A DNA stretch of 23,445 nt from Scenedesmus sp. ARA3 (taxonomy: Eukaryota; Chlorophyta; Chlorophyceae; Sphaeropleales; Scenedesmaceae), in contig RWJK01001055.1 of NCBI GenBank assembly GCA_004335835.1, positions 1 to 23,445 on the forward strand. The letters run 5' to 3'. The notes below the pieces were generated by a model. It saw nothing but the letters and a program-made list of their open reading frames with translations, was not told the DNA's origin and did no database searches. Below are positions 1 to 9,500 of this stretch, piece by piece. The position numbers were made by a program, and so were the translations under genes. The stretch's first letter is position 1. Each line of letters begins with the position of its first letter.

Positions 1-1804
1 CGACCGCCACGCATTGGCGCTCTGTCACCTGCGGCACGCCGTTGAAATACATTCTCAGAAAGGTTTTCCAACATATCCTGATGTCTGTGGTGCTGCTGAC
101 TAATACGGACATGCAAGCATTTCATGCAAATTGAGGACCTGCTGCTGTGAAGACCCACCACTGAAACACGTGTTGCGACAACAACATGCAGGCGGTGGCC
201 GCTGACTGGCGCCCTTGCACTGAAACTGCAGGATCCTGGAATGCAATGGCTGAGCAAAATATGGCCATTGCGACAGCAGCACTGCTGCTGCACTGCTGTT
301 CCACTGCAGTACAACCGCTGCTGTAGCTACTCTTCATGTGGCACGCACCCCGCTTTGGTGCTTCCTCCTTCACTTTGTCTATCACCTGCACAGCAGTAAC
401 GCAATACACGCATATGTTGTTGGTGTCTTGCCTGCGCATGCTGGCAACAAATGCACGCAGTAATAGAGTTGCTGCCAGGTGACTTTGACTGACTTGGTTA
501 ACAGACACCACCACATGCTAGTAAGTACTGTGTTCACGCCTGGCACGGCTGCCCTCCCAGCACACCACCGAGCGGCTGCTGCTGCTGCTGCTGCTGCTGC
601 TGCAGCAGCAGCAGCACACCTCATGTGGCTGCCACCACCTAGCGACATACCCACCACGTGCACAGCCCTTGAACTGCTGCACACTGAAATGCTGCCATTA
701 CTGCTGCTTGCATCGCTGCCACCTTGCCAATCATGTTACTGCTGCCGCTCCTCCCAGCTGCTGCTCCTCCGCTGATCCTGCCGCTCCTGCTGCTGCTCGT
801 CCCCGCCTGCTGCGGCTGCTGCTGCTGCTGCTGCTGCTGCTGCACGCACCTCCTCAGGCACGCGGATGTACTTGAGCGTGTTGCCCCCACCCCCGCTGCT
901 CCTCCCCTGCTGCTGCTTGTCCCTGCTGCTGCTGCTGCTGATGCTGCTTCCTAATTTTGCTCATGCCGCACCTCCTCAGGCACGCCGATGTACTTGAGTG
1001 TGTTGCCCCCAACCCCGCTGCTCCTCCCCTGCTGCTGCTGCTGCTGCTGCTGCTGCTTCCTAAGTTTGCTGCTTCCCAACCCTGCTGCTTCTCCCCTGCT
1101 GCTGCTGCCTTTTGAAATCTGCTGCTGCTGCCGCACCTCCTCAGGCACACGGATGTACTTGAGCGTGTTGCCTCGGATATAAATCTCAGGCATGCGCCAG
1201 AAGCGGTCGCCGTCCTGCACACGCCATGTAATGACATGACAACATAAAATGAGTTCTCACAAAGACCGCTGCTGCTGCTGCTGCTGCTGCTGCTGTGCAA
1301 ACTCCTGCTGACTACCAATGCGCCGGGTATCACGCCAGCACTGATGTGCAGTGCACAAAGCCACTCTCATCCAGCTGTGTCTCTTATGCAGCAGCTGACC
1401 GAGCACATTGCAGCTAACAGCAGTGTTGGTGCCTTGCCTTGGATGTGCAGATGACCTCCCGTAGGTGGATGTTCATCCATGAGTCGCAGTTGACCAGGTG
1501 ACCATTGTACGTCTCGCCTGACTTCAGCTCCACCAGCTGCAGCAGATGACAGCATGACCGCTCAACACATATAGACAACATTGCACAACAGATGCAAGCA
1601 TGGACGCAGTGGCCACTGAACTACTGTGAGTAAAGCTTCCATGTTGATGTACCCACAGACAGAGAAAGACGCGCATTTTCAATGGCACGCTGCAACGGCA
1701 AGTGTGTGTGCTGCCCACTGCCGCTGCTACAGGCAAGACGTGCGCCAAGCACCACTCACCACAGGGTGCGCTTGAGCTGTGCGCAGCAGAGATAGAGGCA
1801 GCAT
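1..1804 (-). CDS. LSM4: LSm4, U6 snRNA-associated Sm-like protein (3' end cut by window edge)
   Basis: LSm4 is a subunit of the LSm1-7 ring (cytoplasmic decapping and mRNA decay) and the LSm2-8 ring (nuclear, binds the U6 snRNA 3' end). I trace five exons: 1804-1760 ([15 protein letters not shown]), 1536-1438 (begins [14 protein letters not shown], ends REVICTSK), 1214-1137 (begins [15 protein letters not shown]), 385-349 ([12 protein letters not shown]) and 28-1 ([10 protein letters not shown]). Phases match at every junction. Sm1 lies in the ETYNGHL..CDSWMNI stretch, and Sm2 carries the hallmark IRG in [12 protein letters not shown]. The last visible residues start the Arg-Gly-rich tail typical of LSm4, which runs off the left edge. 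Intron 2 starts with GC (AAG|GCAAGG) and ends with CAG. Intron 3 (1136-386) is swollen by triplet repeats and copies of the exon 3 end. The start ATG at 1804-1802 gives exactly the conserved LSm4 N-terminus. Identification rests on family knowledge of the LSm4 sequence pattern. Confidence 0.93.
571..616. repeat. (CTG)n-(CAG)n inverted triplet junction
   Basis: About nine CTG units run straight into about five CAG units, giving a perfect self-complementary centre in LSM4 intron 3. Other arrays in the same intron are at about 815-843 and 1030-1059, with another at 1268-1294 in intron 2. On the LSM4 sense strand these read mainly as CAG. Confidence 0.9.
845..1010 (-). repeat. Two extra copies of the LSM4 exon 3 3' end with donor site
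   Basis: Inside LSM4 intron 3, 969-1010 and 845-888 each repeat the last 12-13 codons of exon 3 (GNTLKYI.VPEE) followed by GTGCG, the start of the real donor. The upstream part of exon 3 ([13 protein letters not shown]) occurs only once, at 1214-1176, so these are partial copies and not full exons. One copy changes R to G (YIGVPEE). Between copies lie CCCC/CTG-rich spacers that are themselves similar. Confidence 0.9.
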
Positions 1805-2297
1805 GCCTGCTGCTGCAACACGCTGCTCCTAGCCCCTACTGCTACCCTACTAGTACCAGAGCTGCTGCAGCAGTGTTGAGCAGGAGCAGTAACAGGCAGC
1901 AGCAGAGCCTAGTGTGCACAGGCGGGCTCAGCCGTTCTGGTAACAACCGATCTGGCGAGTGTGTTAAATTGCAACCGCAGAACCCGCAACAGACAGCCTG
2001 ATCTTGCAGTGGCAAGAACTAATACAGCAGAGTCGCGTTTGCACTGGTGAAGTCGTCTACTTTGACGTGTTGTTCCTTAGACGATCAGCAAAACAAAATC
2101 ATCGAAGATTTTGACATCAGACCTTGTGAAACAGCGACTCAACTCGTATCACCGTCACTGTCACTACAAACCCCTCAACCCCTTGTTCTTTCTCCGGGCC
2201 GTGCGCTGCCAGCTGCTACATCGTTGATTGGAGAAGTCAAAGTTAATCGTTTCAAAGTTCTACACCTACACCGCCCTGTGCCTCACACGACATCACC
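1805..2297. promoter_or_regulatory. Divergent intergenic region between LSM4 and the ankyrin gene
   Basis: These roughly 490 bp separate two start codons that point away from each other, so both promoters and both 5' UTRs must lie here. I see no clear TATA box or other recognisable motif and no convincing ORF. The promoter call is positional inference. Confidence 0.5.
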
Positions 2298-5011
2298 ATG
2301 GCCCTGACAGCAGCAAGCATGCAGTGCAGCAGCTCAAAGCTCGCTCAGCACCGCTCATTCGTGCCATGCACCTTCCAGCACCGTGCTACAGCAACAATCA
2401 GGCCAGCCAGCAGCAGCAGGCGCGCAGCAGTGGTCAGGGCCAGCAGTGACAACCCAGCGCGCCAGGTGTGTGGTGGTTGGAGGTTCAGTGCCTGGTCTGT
2501 GCTACATGCATGCAAGTGCTCTGCTACAGGTGCTTGCGTCATGCCAGCACGGTCAAAGGAACATGTATATTATGTGTGCTTGCTGCTGAGTTGCAGTTGC
2601 TCTTGCCTAGGCTTAGGTTTGCTTGCACACACCAGGATGCCAGCAGCTTGCAGGACAAGGCAATAGCATAAACTCAGCAGCGCTGACACATGCACAAGTT
2701 CGCAAACACCCGTGCAGCACCCACAATGCTGCCAGAGCACCGCTTGCTTCATGTATCACACCTGACACCACCAGTGTGCTGCTTTATGAAAACATACACG
2801 CGTATGTGCTGCTGCTCAGATGCTGATGGGGTTCGTCAGCGGCATCTACTCCGCAACTGTGCAAAGCCCCAAGCAGCAATCACGCTACCGCCGCAGCATT
2901 GTGTGCGTGTTGTTGCGATTTATACCTCACCTGACACCTCCAATGTGCTGCTGTATATGCTGCTGCTGCTCAGGTGCTGTCAGGCCTAGTCAGCGGCATC
3001 TACAAAGCCACCTCATGTGTTTCACCTGACACCGTTAGTATGCTGCTGCATATGCTGCTGCTGCTGCTGCTCAGGTGCTGTCGGGCCTAGTCATCGGCAT
3101 CTACAAGGCCACATCATGTGATCACCTGACACCGTTAGTATGCTGCTGTATGTGCTGCTGCTGCTGCTGCTGCTGCTCAGGTGCTGTCCGGCCTGGCCAG
3201 CGGCTTCTACTCCACCTCCGCAAAGCCCCAAGCAGCAATCAAGCTACCTCCGCAGCATTTTGTGCTACTTATACCTCACCTAACACCGCTAGTCTGCTGC
3301 TATATATGCTGCTGCTGCTGCTCAGGTGCTGTCGGGCCTAGTGAGTGGCATCTACAAGGCCACCTCATTTGTTTCACCTGACACCGTTAGTATGCTGCTG
3401 TATATGCTGCTGCTGCTGCTCAGGTACTGTCTGGCCTAGTCAGCGGCATCTACAAGGCCACCTCATCCTTCCAGGAGGTGGACCCAAGCCTGCCCCCACT
3501 CTGGAGAGGTGAACACACAAAGTGGCAAATGTTGTTTCCATAAGCTATGTCTGGTATATAATGTCTGATTATAACCAGCGGCTGTTGTCACACAGCTGCA
3601 AGATTGTTGATGCAGCTTGAGCGCTGCGTGTGATACCTGCAACATGTGCGCAGGTGCCGCATCCTCAGGCTGTGCTGCGCTGTGCTGTGTGTGGCTGCTT
3701 TTGACACTGCTGTTACATCTGCATGAAAGTATGCGAGCAAAGCAGTCGGCAAATGGGGTATCCTATGCTGTGTGCTGCGTCCTGCAGGGCTCAAAAAGCT
3801 GGACATGTCTGCGGTGCAAGCAGCGCTGAGGGACGGCGCGGACCCCAACACAACCAACGCAGCAGGTGACACCAAGCACACAGCCTGTCACGATCCTGCA
3901 TATCCCCTTACTTGTGACGTGACATAAGTCAAACGCCAATACATGACAGGCACCATGCTTAACATCGCGAGCATGTTGCACTTGATGATGTGGAAGGGGG
4001 CAGACAAACAGTCAAGGCGCCATGCATGTTACTGGCACTGCCATCATGTGCAGGTGTCACAGCGCTGCTGTCATGAGTGGGGCCTGATTGCCAATTTGGC
4101 GTTGATGATGGCGGCAGCGTCGTTGCCAACGGTGATACTAGTAGAAACCCCCTGGTGATGACGAGGAATATGTGTTCCTGTGCAGGCGACAGGCTGCTGT
4201 TGTACATGTTCATGACATCAAAGATGACATGGCTGTCGCTAGTCTGCAAGATGTATGTCACGATGTTGACGCCGCTGCTGCTGCTGCTGCACCAGGTGAC
4301 ACGCCGCTGCTGTACATTGCGCGCGAGGGCCACTACAAGTACCCGCCGGCAGAGATCCCCGCGCTGCTCATCCAGAGCGGCGCCAACATGGAGGCAAAGG
4401 ATAGCAGCGGCAAAACTGCTCTGCAGGTGAGCCTTCTTTGATATGCATGCTGGCTTGATGGTGTGTGGCTGCAGCGCACAAGTGCTGCTCATCCAGTCTG
4501 GGGCCAACATGGAGGCCAAGGACAGCAGCGGCAAGACCGCACTGCAGGTGCGAATTGTGTGTCGTGACTGGCCTGCTGACAAGTTTTGATGAATCATTGT
4601 GCTTTAACTGAAACAAGGTTGAGTGACAGCCACAAGGGGTTCTGTGGGAAGTGACAACGCTCTGTGAGTGTTTTGGTACGCAGCAGAAGAGCTGCGTGAG
4701 GGGTTGTGAGCGGTGTGAATGCAAAGGACAGGCCAGCCCAGCCGCTCAGCACTGCGGCGTCACTGAACAGGATTGTTGGCACTGCACTTGGTCAATGCTC
4801 ACTCCTCTTGACATCGTGATGTGCTGCAATGCCAACCTGGCACCTGCTGCTGCTGCTGCTGCTGCTGCAGGTGGCGCTGCTGTCAGGCTGGCAGAACATT
4901 GCTGAGCTGCTCATCAAGAGCGGCGCCAGCAGGGGCGCTGTCACAGCTGACGTGAAGGCAGCCATCACCTGCCCAGACTGCAAGCGCATTGTGGCCACCT
5001 ACAACCTGTGA
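2298..5011 (+). CDS. Plastid-targeted ankyrin-repeat protein (200 aa, five exons)
   Basis: Exons are 2298-2465, 3424-3508, 3788-3865, 4296-4426 and 4871-5011. Their sum is 603 nt, with phases 0, 1, 1, 0. Residues 1-50 look like a chloroplast transit peptide: MALTAAS start, many Ser/Ala/Arg, almost no acidic residues, and a VRAS-type cleavage context near 47-50. Exon 2 encodes a unique region (VLSGLVSGIYKATSSF..). From about residue 88 come ankyrin-type repeats: AVQAALRDGADPNTTNAAG, then GDTPLLYIAREG...ALLIQSGANMEAKDSSGKTALQ, then VALLSGWQNIAELLIKSGA. The insert HYKYPPAEIP lengthens the second repeat. The C-terminus has an unusual CPDCKRIVATYNL ending. Ankyrin repeats mediate protein binding; I do not recognise a named orthologue. 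A TGTAA, the usual chlorophyte poly(A) signal, sits only about 8 nt after the TGA, probably too close to be the functional one. Introns 1 and 4 hold partial exon copies. Confidence 0.85.
2745..3423 (+). repeat. Five extra acceptor-plus-exon-2-edge copies in ankyrin gene intron 1
   Basis: Copies of a CTG run, CTCAG and the first 12-15 codons of exon 2 (VLSGLVSGIYKAT-like) begin at 2820, 2974, 3075, 3181 and 3326. The genuine exon 2 starts at 3424 and alone continues into SFQEVDPSLPPLW. Two copies (2820, 3181) share a longer tail containing GCAAAGCCCCAAGCAGCAATCA-like sequence, while the others share CACCTGACACCGTTAGTATG. The order is therefore long-short-short, long-short-real, a higher-order repeat of about 360 bp. 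A decayed half copy lies near 2745-2818. Confidence 0.9.
4481..4554 (+). repeat. Extra copy of the ankyrin exon 4 3' end with donor
   Basis: VLLIQSGANMEAKDSSGKT is repeated here, followed by CTGCAG|GTGCGA. It matches the end of exon 4 (4365-4426 plus donor) with mostly synonymous differences. The nearest upstream AG (4473-4474) would join in the wrong phase, whereas exon 4 to 4871 joins in phase, so I treat this as a pseudo-exon and not an extra ankyrin repeat. Confidence 0.8.
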
Positions 5012-6570
5012 CGATGTGTGTAACAATTCAAACAACTGGAGGCTGTTGTGTGTGGAGAGAAGTTGATGGTGACTTTGCGTTGGTGGTGATGAAAATTGGT
5101 CTGTGACGTTGTGAAGTGACACGGTGTCAGATGCATGGCCAGCATGATGGCGCCATGGCGACCAGCTGCAACTCTTGCACCATCATCATCATCCTGATGC
5201 AACTAGTGGCTGGTACATGTTTGTCTTATGTGCTGGTGGTCGCCGGGCATGCAGTTGTTTGCAGGATGTAGGGCACTTGGGCCTGCTGTTGTGCAGGAAC
5301 CTCCTTTGCTGCCAGTGGGCTGGGACTTGTGCTGGGCAAGTCACAAACCCAGTGCTGCCAGTGCTGGTGTTGATTGATGCAGTGGTTGATCAACGAGTGG
5401 TGCTGTTCATGTCATTGGCATGAAAGTGGGCAGTGTTGCCGTATGTGACATTTATGTTCACACGGTGTGAACATGCTGATGAAGTTGCTGACCAAGTTTG
5501 AGCGGTGCAAGACTGCTGCTCTTGCAGAGTGCAGCTAATCTATATAGAGTATGTCTCGGGAGTGTATCCTGCTTGCGAGCAGCATACGAGGATGGCCACT
5601 GCACCAAGCATTGAGCAAGTTTCACTACAGGGTGCTGTAGCATGCTGGTGGTTGGTACTGCCCGGCAGTACGGTTTATTTGCCCTTGTTTTCATAAAGAT
5701 GCGAATAAAACGTTCTTTTGGAATGATTTTATTCATAGACGGTTTGTCTCGGTGGTCAAAGTGCAGTCATTGGTAATGGCGTGCAGATGCGCTGCACATG
5801 GTGGGCTCTCTTGGCACACACCTCTTTTTTTGCTGTGTGGTTTCTGGCGGAACCCTGCTGCAGTCTGGTGGGCTCTCTTGGCACACACCTCTTTTTTTGG
5901 CGGATTGGTAATCGGGCCGGCCATAACGTCTTTTTGTATGAGACAGCTACCGTGGCTTAAACAGGCCAGTCGGCGTAGATATGTTTGTGGCTTAGTCTCA
6001 AACACATGACATGTGGTGAAACACCACCAAAATTCATTGCAAAGCCTGCCCACCGGAACAGTTCCCCCACCTGTGGCAACGGTGTTTGGCTCGCCGATTT
6101 GGCGCATCTCTCACCGATATATCCCAACAAAGTCACTGCGGTCTGTCAGAGGCGAACAAGGTGGAACTTTGTAGCGGAGCAACACCCCCGGTCAGTCTTG
6201 AAGGGCACAGGTAGGCCGTTGCTTGCAAGATCATTGCTCTCAGCAACTACTTGACGCAATATGACAGTATACAAGGAAATACACTAGACAGTCAGCGATG
6301 TAGGCGATGTTGACCGTGCGCAACTGCCTGTTGCCCGAACCAACTACATGCCTATCATTGCGATATTGCCATGTGTAGCTTCCCGCTGTTTGCCATAGTT
6401 ACAGTTGTCCATACATTAAAAGCTAGTAACAGCTGAGGTCCTCCTCATCACCCGCAAGGCTGGTTTGACCTGGCACTACCAGCAGTACCATTGCATTCCG
6501 CTACAGCTGCCGTAACCACCTTTCCACTGCACTTGGCCCGCCTGCTCGCCAATCCCGCACAGCAGGCACA
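5012..6570. other. Ankyrin gene 3' UTR and LRR gene promoter region, no gene recognised
   Basis: These 1.56 kb hold no ORF that I can support. They should contain the 3' UTR of the upstream gene and the promoter and 5' UTR of the LRR gene. An AATAAA occurs near 5704, but chlorophytes usually use TGTAA. The only distinct element is a perfect direct repeat at 5799-5899. Confidence 0.5.
5799..5899. repeat. Perfect 34-bp direct repeat, offset 67 bp
   Basis: TGGTGGGCTCTCTTGGCACA plus the following 14 bases (ending in a run of seven T and a G) occur identically at 5799-5832 and 5866-5899. The 33-bp spacer is unrelated. No terminal inverted repeats or ORF suggest a transposon. Confidence 0.9.
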
Positions 6571-9500
6571 ATGAGCAGCATGCTCAGCACAGCAGCAGCT
6601 GTGCTGCTTCTGCTGGCGGTCACAGCTACAGCTCAGCAGCAGCAGCAAGCGCAGCAGCAGCTTGAGTCAGCCAAGCGCCAAGTCATTCCGGCTGCTGCCA
6701 GCACCGCAACCGAGCCAGCAAAGGGCAAGCCAATCATAATGGACTTCCAGCAGCTTGGTGACTGCACAAAGGACACAGGGCTGTCCCCGGCAGTTGACTT
6801 CTGCTCAACACAGAGTGCACTGACTAAGCCTGGCCAGGCGCACTGGTACCGCTTCAATGTGCTGGAGGCAAACTCTGCTTTCACGCTGCACTTCCTTGTC
6901 AGGACGCAGAATGGGCGTGTGCGCATGTGAGTGGTATGAGCGGCACAAGTTGACTCGCATTTGATCAGCTTGTGAGCTGTTCTGATACACCTCATCTGAG
7001 TGCATCACAACATGCATGACAGCTCACACCAAGCCAGCTGTAGTGTGCCAGTCTAGTCAGCGGCTTAGCCAAGCAGCCAAACCCATGCACTGCAAGTTGA
7101 CAGCTGCAGCAGCCATCAGGGCACACTTGAGCACAGCAGCCATGACAGCAACAATGCATTCAGCTGCAGCCATCATCATGAGTCACCTTGCTGCCGGCTC
7201 CTGGATTCCTGCCTTGTAACATGTCGCACTGTATTTGAACAACGGGTGTTTTTAATCACCTGCAGGGGCCTGTGGTTCCCTGGCCAGGCCATGGACAGCG
7301 AGCCGTCAGTGTCAGCCGATGTGCTGCTGAGCAGCTCCTTTGCGCAGGAGCAGTACATCACCATCCCAGCGCAGCAGCTCTTCCACAGCCCAGGCATCTA
7401 CATGCTGCAGGTGGGGCGTTATGATTAAAAGCACTGTTAGAACACTTATTGTGGCATGCAGGTTTTGTTGATCAGCTGGAGCAGCAGTTGCATAAGCAGG
7501 TGTTTGAGTGGAGCACAGCCACGGATGCAAGAGTAGAACCCAGTGTGTAGGGGAGTAGCAGGCCTGCCAACACCTGACACGACCAGCACGCAACAGCACA
7601 GCTGCTGCTGAGTGAGTCGGCATTGAAGTAGTCTTGGTGGCTGCCTTGTGAGTCCACCATCCTCCAGCATGAACAACATGCCTACTGCACACTGGTGATC
7701 ACCCTGATTACCAAACACGCGGCGGATGTTTGTTGTGCTACACGTGACCGTGCATTCATTTGATGGGGCCATGGGGCTGCTTCAAACCATCAACTCTGCA
7801 GGTCATGAACGAGTACGGCGCGCCGCAGTACAGCCTGCGCGCCGACCTCACGCCCTCCACCACACTGCTGGCTGCCGAGGACAGGAAGCACCTGCAGACC
7901 ATCATCAACGACTGCTGCCCCAATGGCAGCTTCAGCATGGTCTGCCACATGTGAGCGGCTGCTGCCGCTTTGGTTTGCCTAAACCCAAGAGTTTGCAGCA
8001 ACTGTCAGTCAGAGCTCAGCACTGCAGAGCAGCAGCCACTGATTGACGCCCGAGTTTGGAACAGCAGTGCATTGCATGCAGAGAAGTGTAGCAAGTCTCA
8101 AGGATACCTGTAGAGAGCTAATGTCTGTGCAGTGCAGCCACCGCCAGCCTGACACTGCATTGCTCCGGCGCCCACACACTGAATCACAGAATACTTGTTT
8201 GCATTCATTGATTTACAACTGCTGTCATTGTGTTGCCGCTGCCCACGCTCCACCCGTGCAGGCTCACTCAAGCCGTCGCAGCAGAGAGCATGGACACTGA
8301 CCTGTGCCACCAGAGCGCAGTGCAGTGTGACAGCAAGGGCCACATCACAGACCTGGTGCTGCAGGGAGCCAACAGCGAGTCTGACCTGACGTGCCCAAAG
8401 TTCTCAGCCGGCTTTGCTGCACTGCCAAAGCTGACTAGGCTGGATCTGGCTGGCGCTAACTTAGGTGGGTTGTGTTATGTAACATGTTGCTGTAACAAGC
8501 AGTTTTTGTTACAAGTGTCGGGCTTCTCGGCTGAACCTGCTGCGCTTCCAAAGCTGACGAGGCTGGATCTGGCAGGCGCCAACTTGGGTGGGTTGCATTA
8601 GTAACATGTTCTAACAAGTAGCTGTTGTTACAAGTGTCGGCTTTGCTGCACTGCCAAAGCTGACGAGGCTAGACCTGGCTGGCGCAAACCTGGGTGAGTT
8701 GTGTCATGTAGCAAAGTAACACTGTGTACTTAGCTTTTGTTACAAGTGCCGGGCTTCTCTGCCAGCTTTGCTGCACTGCCAAAGCTAACGAGGCTGGATC
8801 TGGTGGCGCCAACCTGTGTGAGTTGTGTCATGACAAGCTGTTGCAACACGTAGCTAAGTGACGGGTCAAGTGGCAAGGCAAGCACATGTTTGTTTGGGCG
8901 CTGCAAGTGCAAGAGAGTGTTGCAGCAGCCACAGCAGTGGCCAGCAGCAGCAAAACATCAAGGTGCTGGAGCTCTGCCGATGCTATCCAGCACAGTGACA
9001 GCAGTTGCCATGTAGGCGTGCTAATTCGCGCGCCACTGGCAACAATACACCTCCTTGTCAGCAATTACACATGCTGCCACATGTTGCACAGCTCAGCAGT
9101 GGCAGTTTGTGCTGACTGCGTGCATTGCCGCACCGCCTGTTGTTTCGACACCAATGCCCACAGGTGCTGACCTCCCTACCATTGACAAGGCGCTGGCCCC
9201 TGCCACGCAGCTCGAGTGGCCCACCTACAATACTGTGCTGACTGCACATGCTGACACGCTGCTGCTTGCTGCTGCACCATTTCCCACAGGTGCTGGCCTC
9301 CCCACCATCGGCAAGGCGCTGGCCCCTGCCACGCAGCTCAAGTGGCTCGTGCTGCAAACGTATAATGACTGTACATGCTGACACGCTGCTGCTTGCGTGT
9401 GCTTCTGCGTCGTTAATCACAGGTGCTGACCTCCCAACAATCGGCAAGGCACTGGCCCCTGCCACTCAGCTCAAGTGGCTGGTGCTGCGCACCGCGGGTC

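Noticed and set aside
382..1333. Several triplet-rich ORFs on both strands
   Set aside because: Low-complexity translations of CTG/CAG arrays in LSM4 introns; only the exons matching LSm4 are kept.
3959..4597. 212-codon minus-strand ORF
   Set aside because: It is the antisense of ankyrin exon 4 and its copy; the plus frame has splice sites and ankyrin motifs while this frame has none.
5733..6107. 124-codon minus ORF in the gap before the LRR gene
   Set aside because: No recognisable domain, it overlaps the 34-bp direct repeats, and it has no coding bias or splice context that I can see.
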